Shown piece by piece: positions 7,517 through 14,469 of a stretch of 22,688 nucleotides of DNA. Every line of letters begins with the position of its first letter. Positions within the stretch are counted from its first letter, which is position 1. A program made the position numbers and the translations under genes. A model generated the notes under the pieces. That model did not search any database and was not told the origin of the DNA. It saw only the letters and a list, made by a program, of their open reading frames with translations. This DNA is from Nitrospinae bacterium RIFCSPLOWO2_12_39_16. Lineage in GTDB: Bacteria > Nitrospinota > Nitrospinia > UBA9942. Where the stretch lies: NCBI GenBank assembly GCA_001805005.1, contig MHDO01000156.1, positions 1 to 22,688 on the forward strand, given 5' to 3'.

Positions 7517-7798
7517 TTATTCTTTAATCTCACAAAGGCATCTCTTAAGGCTCGATATGCCGGAGGAGTGGCACATTAAAACAGGGACACCCATGCTATT
7601 CCCTTTGGCTATAGCCACCTTCCTGGCATCGTGGGATATTCTGTTCGTAAATATAATGATTGTATCCATCCCATTAAGCCTTTTTTCAAAAGAGGGGCAG
7701 CCCCTTGCAAAATGCCGCAAATCTATGTCATATCCATCGGCAGTCCTTTCATACTCCCTCTTCAATCTATCCATCCCTCCAATTAATGCAACGCACAT
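7517..7798 (-). CDS. DUF2325 family protein
   Basis: 93 residues. It matches the DUF2325 pattern: an N-terminal MCVALIGGMDRLKREYERTA, a central CPSFEKRLNGMDTIIIFTNRISHDARKVAIA, and a C-terminal VLMCHSSGISSLKRCL. The fold is predicted to be a small Rossmann-like alpha/beta protein, and its biochemical role is not established. It is the first gene after the Fur-like promoter, with a good TAGGAGG site 4-5 nt upstream of ATG. Conserved cysteine and histidine residues (CPSF, CHSS) could bind metal, suiting a gene leading a metal-uptake operon, but that is inference. Confidence 0.82.
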   Translation of the reverse strand: MCVALIGGMDRLKREYERTADGYDIDLRHFARGCPSFEKRLNGMDTIIIFTNRISHDARKVAIAKGNSMGVPVLMCHSSGISSLKRCLCEIKE

Positions 7799-7825
7799 AG
7801 AGCCTCCTATAAATGATATTGATTT

Positions 7826-7840
7826 TGATATTCACTATCA
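7826..7840. promoter_or_regulatory. Fur-box-like operator of the TonB operon
   Basis: TGATATTCACTATCA has perfect TGATA/TATCA arms around five bases, the same layout as the site at 1332-1346. Further GATATTGAT half-sites follow at 7814-7822. It sits at the expected transcription start just after the -10, a classic repression position. Confidence 0.6.
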
Positions 7841-7869
7841 ATAATAGATTATATTTAAAAAGCTGTCAA
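7841..7869 (-). promoter_or_regulatory. Promoter of the DUF2325-exbBD-tonB-receptor operon
   Basis: On the minus strand, TTGACA (7869-7864), a 17-bp spacer and TATTAT (7846-7841) make a near-consensus sigma-70 promoter. It would start transcription near 7834, giving a leader of about 36 nt before the ATG at 7798. Confidence 0.65.
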
Positions 7870-7929
7870 GTGTTTCTTAATAGTAATTTTAAAGAGGTTT
7901 GGAAATTTGAATTTTAATTTTTGATATTG

Positions 7930-7960
7930 TTTAGAATTTAGGATTTAGAATTTAGAATTT
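7930..7960. repeat. Short A+T-rich tandem repeat (TTTAGAA/TTTAGGA units)
   Basis: Four imperfect 7-bp units of the type TTTAGAA lie in the intergenic gap just after the HD-GYP gene. This is a low-complexity tract prone to slippage, and no function is evident. Confidence 0.6.
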
Positions 7961-7977
7961 TTCACCTTTTGAGTCTA

Positions 7978-9492
7978 TTAAACTGCCCCTTCGTAGAGTT
8001 TCTTTTCAATAAATATATTTACAATCCGCTCATCCAGTCTGTTGTCCTTTGCCTCAAGCTTAAGTATCTGGAGGGCTTTATCAATCGGGACAGCTACCTT
8101 GTAAGGTCTATCGGCAGCAGTCAGGGCATCAAATATATCTACCATCCCTACAATCCTTGCCTGCATCGTTATTTGCTTGTCTTTTAATCCATTTGGATAC
8201 CCTGTCCCATTAAGCATCTCATGGTGGGTAGCAGCAATCAGAGGGACATTTTTCAAATTCTTTGTAAAGGGAATATTTCTTAAAATGTTATAGGTGTGAA
8301 CTACATGAGACTGGATATTTTTATATTCTTCACCTGTAAGATTGCCTTTCCTTACGGAAAGGTTTGTATATTCAAATTCTGTCAAATAATTTTCTTCTCC
8401 GCCATTTGAATTAATATATTTTTTATTGGCAATCTTTTTTAATCTCTCTAAGTCACTATCCTTAAGAAATTCTGGTTTGTTTACGATATTAAGAAATTCA
8501 ATATCTTCATCAAGTTCTTTCAGTGAAGAATTCAATTTTTCTTCAACTTCTGTCGGGTTATAACCTCCTTCAATTTCCCTCTTTAACAATTCATTTTTTA
8601 TCTTCTCTTTTATAAACAGAAATCGGTTTCTGATTGCCTCCATCCTGTCATCATTTAATTTATTAGCCTTTTCCAATACCCATTCCCTTACACCGATTTT
8701 CCCGATATCATGCAGCCATCCTGCTATCCTAAGCTCTTCAATTTCAAGGGGGCTGAATTTTATATCCGAAAGAGGTCCATTATTTTCCTCATTTATTGCC
8801 TTTGCAACCTTTACTGAAAATTCAGAAACCCTCCGGGAGTGACCGGCAGTATGGGGGCTTCTTGCGTCTATGGCAGTAGCAGAATACTTTACAAGTGATT
8901 CAAAAAGGTTCTTAATATCTTCTATAAGCTTTGCATTTCTTATGGCTACAGCGGCCTGTGATGCCAGTGAGGATATTAAATCCTGAAGGTCTTGAGGATA
9001 AGGGATTATATTTTCCATCTCATCTATTGCATTTATCAATTGAAGTACGCCTATTATCTCCCCCTCATGGTCCTTCATTGGAATTACAAGCATGGATGTT
9101 GTCTTGTAATTGTTCCTGTTATCAAAATCACGGTTGAAACTGTATTCCTCTTTTCCTGACAGATGATAAACATCAGATATGTTTAATATAATGCCTGTCA
9201 ATGCCACATAGCCTGCAATACTCTTCTTTGTAAGAGGTATCGGGAAAGGGTTGAATGCCTCTTTCTCCTTTTCACCAAGCCTCCTGTCAAGTGTATCATT
9301 CTGTGCCACCTCAAAGATAAGCCTGCCTTCTTCCTTCCTGTAGAGGCTCCCTGCATCAGAATTTGTAAATCCCCTCGCCTCTTTTACAATTGTCTCCAGG
9401 AGGATTCTGAGGTCTGTCTGGCTGGATAGGGCAATACCTATTCTATTAAGCCTCTTTATCCTTTCTTCTAATTCTCTATTATCAGAACACAT
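7978..9492 (-). CDS. GAF + HD-GYP domain phosphodiesterase
   Basis: 504 residues, soluble. Residues about 12-190 form a GAF sensor domain (ILLETIVKEARGFTNSDAGSLY, then LVIPMKDHEGEIIGVLQLIN). Residues about 200-500 form an HD-GYP domain: HTAGHSRRVSEFS, HDIGKIG (261-267), HHEMLNGTGYP (423-433) and DIFDALTAADRPYK. HD-GYP enzymes hydrolyse cyclic di-GMP, and the metal-binding HD, HH and GYP residues are all present. About 100 residues of charged, helical sequence are inserted between the HD motif and the LTGEEY segment, where ordinary members have roughly 15. The insert probably forms a coiled coil for dimerisation or regulation (inference). The gene starts 4 nt after the acyltransferase gene and is likely cotranscribed with it. 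Confidence 0.9.
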   Translation of the reverse strand: MCSDNRELEERIKRLNRIGIALSSQTDLRILLETIVKEARGFTNSDAGSLYRKEEGRLIFEVAQNDTLDRRLGEKEKEAFNPFPIPLTKKSIAGYVALTGIILNISDVYHLSGKEEYSFNRDFDNRNNYKTTSMLVIPMKDHEGEIIGVLQLINAIDEMENIIPYPQDLQDLISSLASQAAVAIRNAKLIEDIKNLFESLVKYSATAIDARSPHTAGHSRRVSEFSVKVAKAINEENNGPLSDIKFSPLEIEELRIAGWLHDIGKIGVREWVLEKANKLNDDRMEAIRNRFLFIKEKIKNELLKREIEGGYNPTEVEEKLNSSLKELDEDIEFLNIVNKPEFLKDSDLERLKKIANKKYINSNGGEENYLTEFEYTNLSVRKGNLTGEEYKNIQSHVVHTYNILRNIPFTKNLKNVPLIAATHHEMLNGTGYPNGLKDKQITMQARIVGMVDIFDALTAADRPYKVAVPIDKALQILKLEAKDNRLDERIVNIFIEKKLYEGAV

Positions 9493-9496
9493 CCTG

Positions 9497-10291
9497 TTAC
9501 CTTACTCCTTCTTCTGTCTTCAATTTCTGAAGATTATTAACAATTATGTCTCTGAAACTATTCAACAATTGCCCTTCTTCTCCTGAATCTGCCTCAGCAT
9601 CAGATTTCTCTTTAACCTCTATGGACTTATCTATATGAACACGAACCCTTCCAGAATTTATTCTGAATTCTCCCTTTTTTAATATATCAAAACTGCCGCT
9701 GATAGTAATTGGGACAACAGGTACAGCTGTTTTAAATATGAGAAAAAGACTTCCTCTTTTAAATTTTCCTATACTCCCGTCAAGCGTCCGCGTCCCCTCA
9801 GGAAATATGATAATTGACTTGCCGTTTTTTATCTCATCAACTGCCCGACTTAAACTCTCAAAAAACTTCTTTGGGCTGGTCCTGTTTATCCCGATATACC
9901 CTGCCCTTCTCATTGCCCATCCGATTATTGGAATTTTAAAGAGGTTTTCTTTTGCTATCCATAAGAATTTTGCAGGGAGGTATCCTTCAAGAATAAATAT
10001 ATCATACATTCCCTGATGATTTGAAATAAATATTTGAGATTTGTCTTTCAAGATGTTTTCAATCCCGCTGATCTCTACCTTAACCCCGCTTAATTTGCAC
10101 ATCCCCCTGCCCCACACTCTGGTAACGGAACGGACAGCATTAGGATTTTTACAAACTATGGAAACAATAATGGCAACTGTTCCCATTAACATAGAATATA
10201 AAATTCCTGCAATCCATTTGATAACTGATAGGAGCATGGCTATTTCCAGTTGAAAAATTATTAGAGTTAAAAATATCTTCATGGAATCCAT
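9497..10291 (-). CDS. plsC: 1-acyl-sn-glycerol-3-phosphate acyltransferase (PlsC family)
   Basis: 264 residues from the first ATG. It has the acyltransferase motifs NHQGMYD (91-97, the catalytic NHxxxxD), GYIGINR (substrate binding), FPEGTRT (163-169) and VPVVPITISG. The N-terminus is hydrophobic, consistent with membrane association. The enzyme transfers the second acyl chain in phosphatidic acid synthesis. No clear ribosome site precedes the ATG at 10291; the ATG at 10237 (MLLSVIKWIAG) would give a 246-residue protein closer to the family norm. Several PlsC paralogues are common in bacteria, so the exact acceptor is uncertain. Confidence 0.88.
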   Translation of the reverse strand: MDSMKIFLTLIIFQLEIAMLLSVIKWIAGILYSMLMGTVAIIVSIVCKNPNAVRSVTRVWGRGMCKLSGVKVEISGIENILKDKSQIFISNHQGMYDIFILEGYLPAKFLWIAKENLFKIPIIGWAMRRAGYIGINRTSPKKFFESLSRAVDEIKNGKSIIIFPEGTRTLDGSIGKFKRGSLFLIFKTAVPVVPITISGSFDILKKGEFRINSGRVRVHIDKSIEVKEKSDAEADSGEEGQLLNSFRDIIVNNLQKLKTEEGVR

Positions 10292-10301
10292 AGGTTTTGA
10301 A

Positions 10302-10496
10302 TTAAGCCAATCTAAACCCCAGATTCAGCCCGAGTAAATTAATGGTGCGAATAGAAAGGGCTCCACCGCATGGCTTATATCTTGGAAAGAGTGCCTTATC
10401 TATCAAAAGGGGCCTAAATCCCCTTTCTGCACAGCCTCTTGCAGCAGTTGAGCCGGCAGGTCCTGCCCCTACAACAATAACATCATAATTGCCCAT
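10302..10496 (-). pseudogene. Truncated FAD-dependent oxidoreductase (geranylgeranyl reductase-like), N-terminus only
   Basis: MGNYDVIVVGAGPAGSTAAR is a textbook FAD-binding GxGxxG start. It is followed by FRPLLIDKALFPRYKPCGGALS, the signature of the geranylgeranyl reductase/NAD(P)/FAD oxidoreductase family (normally about 350-420 residues). The frame ends after only 64 residues (76 if an upstream ATG at 10532 is used), and no later part of the protein is found before plsC 10 bp downstream. The gene therefore lost more than 80 percent of its length. Together with insertion-sequence debris just upstream, this points to a deletion. A functional short product is unlikely. Confidence 0.82.
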
Positions 10497-10684
10497 AAGC
10501 ATATCTTTTTGAGAACAATATATTAGATTCAATAACTACAGTCAAGCGTCAGGTGTGATTAACAATGCCGATGTTATTTTAAGCTGAAATTAGAGAACCG
10601 AAAACCGTGCAGGAAATACATAGCATCAGGGGAATTTCTGGGGTGGGATGAATTTATTTTGCAAATTTATTTACAGTCCAATCA

Positions 10685-10750
10685 TTACAAAAAGTGATAT
10701 TTCAAGACCCCCAAACACTGACTCATGGTAATAGTGTCCTCTTCTGCCAT
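10685..10750 (-). mobile_element. Fragment of an insertion sequence transposase start (ISNCY-like)
   Basis: A good ribosome site (GAGGAGG, 10756-10762) precedes ATG 10750, which reads MAEEDTITMSQ and then diverges to a stop at codon 22. That opening resembles the N-terminus of ISNCY-family transposases as I remember it. No further transposase sequence remains, so this is a decayed end produced by internal deletion. Confidence 0.5.
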
Positions 10751-10800
10751 TTTACCCTCCTCTTAATATTAAAAATTTGGGTATTATGACATGCTTTATT

Positions 10801-10843
10801 TAGGACATTTCTATTTTGCCAGATTAGGACATTATCATTTTGC
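10801..10843. repeat. Pair of insertion-sequence terminal repeats
   Basis: TAGGACATTTCTATTTTGC (10801-10819) and TAGGACATTATCATTTTGC (10825-10843) are 24 bp apart and match at 16 of 19 positions. Directly repeated GGACATT-N3-ATTTTGC units just outside a transposase start are typical of insertion-sequence ends with several transposase sites. Confidence 0.55.
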
Positions 10844-10922
10844 TGTTACAGTGAAAGTTTTTGGAAGTTTTTGGGGAAATTTAGGTTTATAAGTTACGGT
10901 GCGATAAAATACTTTTCAGAGG

Positions 10923-11804
10923 TCATTCTTTTGACGAAGTGCCAATAAGTTCTTTGAGTTTTCTTCCAATATCTTTTTCTTTCATTAGTGCCTCACCTAC
11001 CAGAAATGCATCCACACCAATCTCTTTAAGATGCAATATATCATCCCTCTTTTCTATCCCGCTCTCACTTACAACAGTTATCCCTTCCGGTATATACTCT
11101 ATCAACTTTTCAGTTGTCTTCATATCAACTTTAAAAGTATCAAGGTCCCTGTTGTTAATCCCTATCAAATCAGCATTTACTGACAGAGCATCATCCAGTT
11201 CTCTTTTTGTATGGACTTCTATCAGGGGGGACATCCCAAGCTCATTGCCGAGATGCATATAGTCCTTTAATTGATTTTTCTCCAATATGGCGGCAATGAG
11301 TAAAAATCCATCAGCACCATATACCCTTGACTCAAAAATTTGATATTCACTTATAATAAAATCCTTTCTTAATAGCGGGAGGGAAACAATCTTTTTTATG
11401 TCTGACAGATAATTAATATCACCCCGAAAAAATTTCTTATCGGTAAGGATAGATATTGCAGAAGCCCCATTCTCCTGATATATCTCAGCTATCTTTAAAG
11501 GATTGAAATCTTCTCTTATTATTCCCTTTGATGGAGATGCCTTTTTTACCTCTGCAATTATTTTAGTTGTCCTCTCCTTCTGACTCTCATCCTTTTTCAG
11601 TGCCTTCAAAAATCCCCTTGTCTCCTCCATATCTCTTATCTTTGATTTAAGTTCAGAGATAGGGGTTTTCCTTTTTAAATATTCTACTTCTTCTTTTTTA
11701 TTTTTGATTATTTTTGAAAGCATAGAAATATCAGTGCCAGTGTCAGTTTTTTTACTGTCACTGACACTATTCACTAACACTAATTTATGATTCCCTATAT
11801 TCAT
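10923..11804 (-). CDS. trpC: Indole-3-glycerol phosphate synthase
   Basis: Catalyses ring closure of CdRP to indole-3-glycerol phosphate in tryptophan synthesis. Family motifs are all present: IIAEVKKASPSKGIIREDF (substrate loop lysine), ISILTDKKFFRGD, LPLLRKDFIISEYQ (catalytic lysine), LIGINNRDLDTFKVD, ITVVSESGI and DAFLVGEALM. The frame from ATG 11804 gives 293 residues, overlaps the trpD stop by 20 nt and has AAGAAGG 8 nt upstream. The usual family start would be M28 (MLSKIIKNKKEEV, ATG at 11723), which lacks a ribosome site. The 27-residue leader (rich in S, D, T) is encoded partly by an inverted repeat and may be an extension or an untranslated spacer. Confidence 0.95.
   Translation of the reverse strand: MNIGNHKLVLVNSVSDSKKTDTGTDISMLSKIIKNKKEEVEYLKRKTPISELKSKIRDMEETRGFLKALKKDESQKERTTKIIAEVKKASPSKGIIREDFNPLKIAEIYQENGASAISILTDKKFFRGDINYLSDIKKIVSLPLLRKDFIISEYQIFESRVYGADGFLLIAAILEKNQLKDYMHLGNELGMSPLIEVHTKRELDDALSVNADLIGINNRDLDTFKVDMKTTEKLIEYIPEGITVVSESGIEKRDDILHLKEIGVDAFLVGEALMKEKDIGRKLKELIGTSSKE
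11739..11768. repeat. Inverted repeat between trpD and the canonical trpC start
   Basis: AGTGTCAGT (11739-11747) and ACTGACACT (11760-11768) form a 9-bp perfect stem with a 12-nt loop. It lies after the trpD stop and before the M28 start of trpC, so it could affect translational coupling or simply be an expanded short repeat. Confidence 0.45.
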
Positions 11805-12807
11805 TTGTCAGCCTTCTTAAGCCATCAAGCTTCTTCATCGCCATCCCTGAATCTATTGATTCAGATGCAGCCTTCAATCCTTCTCTCAAGTCCTTTGACT
11901 TCCCCCCTGCCACAATTACAGCAGCAGCATTGAGAAGGACAATATCTCTATGGGGTCCATTTTTACCTTTCAATATATCAAGTGTAATTCTGGCATTTGT
12001 CTCCGAATCTCCTCCAAGCAGTTCCTCTTTCTTGCATCTTTCAAATCCAAAATCCTCAGGAAGGATTTCATAATTTTCTACCTCCCCATATTTAAGCTCT
12101 GATATAAATGTCTTTCCTGTAAGGGTTATCTCATCCAGCCCATCTGCACCATGGACAACAAATACATGGGTGCTTCCGAGATTCTGCAGAACCCTTGCGA
12201 GAGGTTCAGTTAATCTATAATCATAAACGCCGAGCACCTGTGAGTGTGCCCCTGCTGGATTTGTGAGTGGGCCCAATATATTGAATATTGTCCTAATACC
12301 TATTTCTCTCCTTGGACCTATTGCATGTTTCATTGCACCGTGCAGAAGCGGTGCAAAGAGAAAACCTATGCCTATTTCATCAAGACACCTCTCCACATGA
12401 GACACCTCTACCTCAATATTAACGCCGAGAGACCTTAACACATCAGCACTCCCTGACTTGCTTGATACAGACTTATTGCCATGCTTTGCAACTGTAAGCC
12501 CTGCACCCGATGTTACAAAAGCTGCTGTCGTTGATATATTGAATGTCCCCGATTCATCACCCCCTGTCCCACAGGTATCAACAATCATCTTAGCCTTTGT
12601 CTTTATATGCAGAGCCTTCTCTCTCATAACCCTCGCAGCACCTGTGATCTCTTCTATGGTTTCTCCCTTCATCCTCAAGGCAGTTATAAAGGCACCAATC
12701 TGGGCAGGACTTGCACCGCCACTCATAATCTCATCAAATGCGCTGACCATCTCAGCCTCAGTCAGATTCTTTTTCTCAATAACCTTTCCAATAGCCTCTC
12801 TAATCAT
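11785..12807 (-). CDS. trpD: Anthranilate phosphoribosyltransferase
   Basis: 340 residues, the normal size. It transfers phosphoribose from PRPP to anthranilate. Motifs are VDTCGTGGDESGTFNISTTAAFV (pyrophosphate binding), KHGNKSVSSKSGSADVLRSLG, GIGFLFAPLLHGAMKHAIGPRREIGIRTIFNILGPLTNPA-type residues, and HGADGLDEITLTG. AGGAGGG precedes the ATG. It overlaps the next gene, trpC, in the usual trpD-trpC order. The rest of the tryptophan pathway is not in the window. Confidence 0.96.
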   Translation of the reverse strand: MIREAIGKVIEKKNLTEAEMVSAFDEIMSGGASPAQIGAFITALRMKGETIEEITGAARVMREKALHIKTKAKMIVDTCGTGGDESGTFNISTTAAFVTSGAGLTVAKHGNKSVSSKSGSADVLRSLGVNIEVEVSHVERCLDEIGIGFLFAPLLHGAMKHAIGPRREIGIRTIFNILGPLTNPAGAHSQVLGVYDYRLTEPLARVLQNLGSTHVFVVHGADGLDEITLTGKTFISELKYGEVENYEILPEDFGFERCKKEELLGGDSETNARITLDILKGKNGPHRDIVLLNAAAVIVAGGKSKDLREGLKAASESIDSGMAMKKLDGLRRLTNEYRES

Positions 12808-12910
12808 CTCAAATCCCTCCTCTTATCCGTTTTGCTATATGTTATAACATAATTTATAGAAATTATATCCCAAAAATTGTCTAAAAAGGGATTATCAAAA
12901 ATATATAGAT

Positions 12911-13018
12911 ATGCTCCTTACAAACAATTCAGTGTATTACTATCTCCATTCAGGATATGATTTAAAAGAACTTGAGAAATTAAAACTTGAGGTTAAGTCT
13001 TACAACCTATTGCCTTGA
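12911..13018 (+). CDS. Possible small protein (35 aa), unknown
   Basis: ATG-initiated frame MLLTNNSVYYYLHSGYDLKE ending KSYNLLP, in the gap between divergent trpD and the STAS/HATPase gene. Its composition looks protein-like (amphipathic helix with Leu/Lys spacing), but there is no ribosome site and no family is recognised. It may be a remnant of a longer gene. The rest of the 12808-13063 gap shows only A+T-rich promoter-like DNA and the repeat below. Confidence 0.3.
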   Translation: MLLTNNSVYYYLHSGYDLKELEKLKLEVKSYNLLP

Positions 13019-13022
13019 AATA

Positions 13023-13058
13023 CCCTCTCCCATTTGGGGAGAGGGCAAGGGTGAGGGG
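13023..13058. repeat. G+C-rich palindromic repeat, copy 1
   Basis: CCCTCTCCC (13023-13031) pairs with GGGAGAGGG (13037-13045), followed by AAGGGTGAGGGG. This is a widespread dispersed bacterial repeat type and is related to the copy at 14339-14373. Its last GAGGGG sits 5 nt before the ATG at 13064 and is the only ribosome site available for that gene. Confidence 0.6.
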
Positions 13059-13063
13059 AAAAT

Positions 13064-13909
13064 ATGACCCAGATTACAGAAGACACCTTTGAACAGGTCC
13101 TGCACCTCTTTAAAGAATCTCCTGAGATTGACCTTAGAGAAGCATCATTTATTGATCCTGCCGGTATGGTTGGTATTCTTGAATTGGGAGAACTTCTTCA
13201 ATCAGAGGGCAGCAGGAAAACCGTTTACCTGCCAAAATCAGAAGAAGTCCTAAAATACCTTGAAAGAATGGACTTCTTTAAATTTGCAGACAGCTACTTC
13301 AATCTTGAGCCTCCTAAACCAAAAATATCAGGAAAATATTTACGAAGCTCCTATTCCGACGTCCTACTTGAAATCACACCGATAGAAAAATCGGATGACA
13401 TCCATTTCATAGTAGGAAGGGTTAAAGACCGTGCAAATGCAATACTAAAAAGGCATCTTAATTACGATGAAAAGGCAATAAATGGCTTTATCGTAGCCCT
13501 TTCGGAGGTCTGCCAGAATATAATTGAGCACAGCGAAAACAGGGGATTTGTGGGGATTCAGAAGTATCATTTTCACCAAAAGATTAATAAGAATGTTGCT
13601 AAAATTGCAGTCATGGACTTAGGAATAGGCTTTAAAAAATCCCTGTCAGAGAGATTTCCATTGAAGAACGATTTTGAGGCAATAGAAAAGGCATTGCTTC
13701 ACGGAGCTTCACGATATGTAGATAAAGGAAGGGGACACGGACTCGCCGCTGTCCGACGCTTTGTCAAACAATGGAACGGGAAAATATCCATCCGCTCAGG
13801 CACAGCAAAATTCTCCATAATCCCCAAATGGGCATGGGGAAAGGAGAAAGAAACTAAACTTGTCTATTTTTCAGGTTCACAAATAAACATAATGCTGATA
13901 GAGATTTAA
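13064..13909 (+). CDS. STAS + HATPase fusion (partner-switch kinase-like) protein
   Basis: 281 residues, cytoplasmic. Residues about 8-78 look like a STAS domain (IDLREASFIDPAGMVGILELG). Residues about 110-260 form a GHKL ATPase of the anti-sigma/RsbW type: N-box ALSEVCQNIIEHS (145-157), G1 box VMDLGIGF (183-190) and G2 box DKGRGHGLAAVRR (220-232). In such switches the ATPase phosphorylates or sequesters a STAS partner. Here the STAS is fused to the ATPase, and a second STAS-like protein is encoded 5.5 kb downstream. The gene faces away from trpD and converges on the antitoxin gene, with only 4 bp between the stops. The target is unknown. Confidence 0.75.
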   Translation: MTQITEDTFEQVLHLFKESPEIDLREASFIDPAGMVGILELGELLQSEGSRKTVYLPKSEEVLKYLERMDFFKFADSYFNLEPPKPKISGKYLRSSYSDVLLEITPIEKSDDIHFIVGRVKDRANAILKRHLNYDEKAINGFIVALSEVCQNIIEHSENRGFVGIQKYHFHQKINKNVAKIAVMDLGIGFKKSLSERFPLKNDFEAIEKALLHGASRYVDKGRGHGLAAVRRFVKQWNGKISIRSGTAKFSIIPKWAWGKEKETKLVYFSGSQINIMLIEI

Positions 13910-13913
13910 TTTC

Positions 13914-14204
13914 CTAAGCTATTTTTAATTCCTTTCTTATCTTTTCTACAAGCCACTGCCTTACGAGGGTTTGATATGGTATACCTTTTAAAGTGGCGAT
14001 TTTTTTAATAGACAGCAGATACAGAGGGTCTATCTTTATTGAGACATTCCTCAGAGTTCTTTTCCTTTTTCCTTCCAGCATGTCTCTCTTGAGGCTATCC
14101 TCAAGGCTTAAATCAATATCCTCATCCACAATATCACTCAATACGCCATAGGTCTCATAATATTCTTCGTCAGATATTCTCTTTTTCATTATTTTTGTCT
14201 TCAA
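13914..14204 (-). CDS. CopG-type antitoxin-like protein
   Basis: The C-terminal half, RNVSIKIDPLYLLSIKKIATLKGIPYQTLVRQWLVEKI, matches CopG_antitoxin family proteins (PF12441-like), where a ribbon-helix-helix binds DNA and neutralises a toxin. I place the start at TTG 14204 (MKTKIMKKR, 96 aa), because GGAGG lies 6 nt before it. The later ATG 14189 and earlier ATG 14228 have no such site. Partners of this family are usually BrnT-like toxins encoded next to it. None is present on either side, so it is an orphan or its toxin has been lost. It may regulate its own promoter through the palindrome at 14303-14318. Confidence 0.72.
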   Translation of the reverse strand: MKTKIMKKRISDEEYYETYGVLSDIVDEDIDLSLEDSLKRDMLEGKRKRTLRNVSIKIDPLYLLSIKKIATLKGIPYQTLVRQWLVEKIRKELKIA

Positions 14205-14302
14205 GAATTGCCTCCGATGATAATACATTGTATTACTCTATTGAACAAAAAATCAATCCATTTTTTTTAATGCATTTTTACCTTGACAAAGATTTTGAGT
14301 TA

Positions 14303-14318
14303 TGATTCAATAGAATCA
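14303..14318. promoter_or_regulatory. Palindrome, possible operator
   Basis: TGATTC-AATA-GAATCA is a perfect 6-bp-arm palindrome about 100 bp upstream of the antitoxin start and 150 bp before the methyltransferase gene. Its core TTCAATAGA recurs inverted at 14237-14245. A ribbon-helix-helix operator or a site for the methyltransferase HTH domain are both possible. Confidence 0.35.
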
Positions 14319-14338
14319 ATTGAAATTAATTTTCCTTT

Positions 14339-14373
14339 CCTCGCTCCTCATGGGGAGAGGATGAAGGTGAGGG
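14339..14373. repeat. G+C-rich repeat, copy 2
   Basis: Shares TGGGGAGAGG, a short spacer, then AAGGTGAGGG with 13023-13058, but the left arm has decayed (CCTCGCTCCTCA). The two copies bracket the STAS/HATPase and antitoxin genes. After it, 14374-14469 holds no gene that I can support. Confidence 0.5.
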
Positions 14374-14469
14374 TGGTTACGTTGGGTTAAGAGAGATGCA
14401 GATAATGGAAGACTTATTGATCAAAAGGTAGATAGTGAGACTTAATTTGAGAGCGGAAAAGACAAATAT

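Larger units (their letters stand above)
10533..10922. other. Gene-poor stretch with insertion-sequence debris
   Basis: Between the truncated oxidoreductase and trpC I find no complete gene. It holds a transposase start fragment (10685-10750) and two repeat units (10801-10843). The rest (10533-10684 and 10844-10922) shows nothing recognisable. Confidence 0.6.

Noticed and set aside
7930..7960. CRISPR-like or regulatory iteron array
   Set aside because: Units are only 7 bp, contiguous and low-complexity, with no spacers and no cas or replication genes nearby.
14391..14444. Frame reading RDADNGRLIDQK before a stop, as a lost toxin or small gene
   Set aside because: No start codon, a stop just upstream and too short. 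The resemblance to known C-termini is weak.
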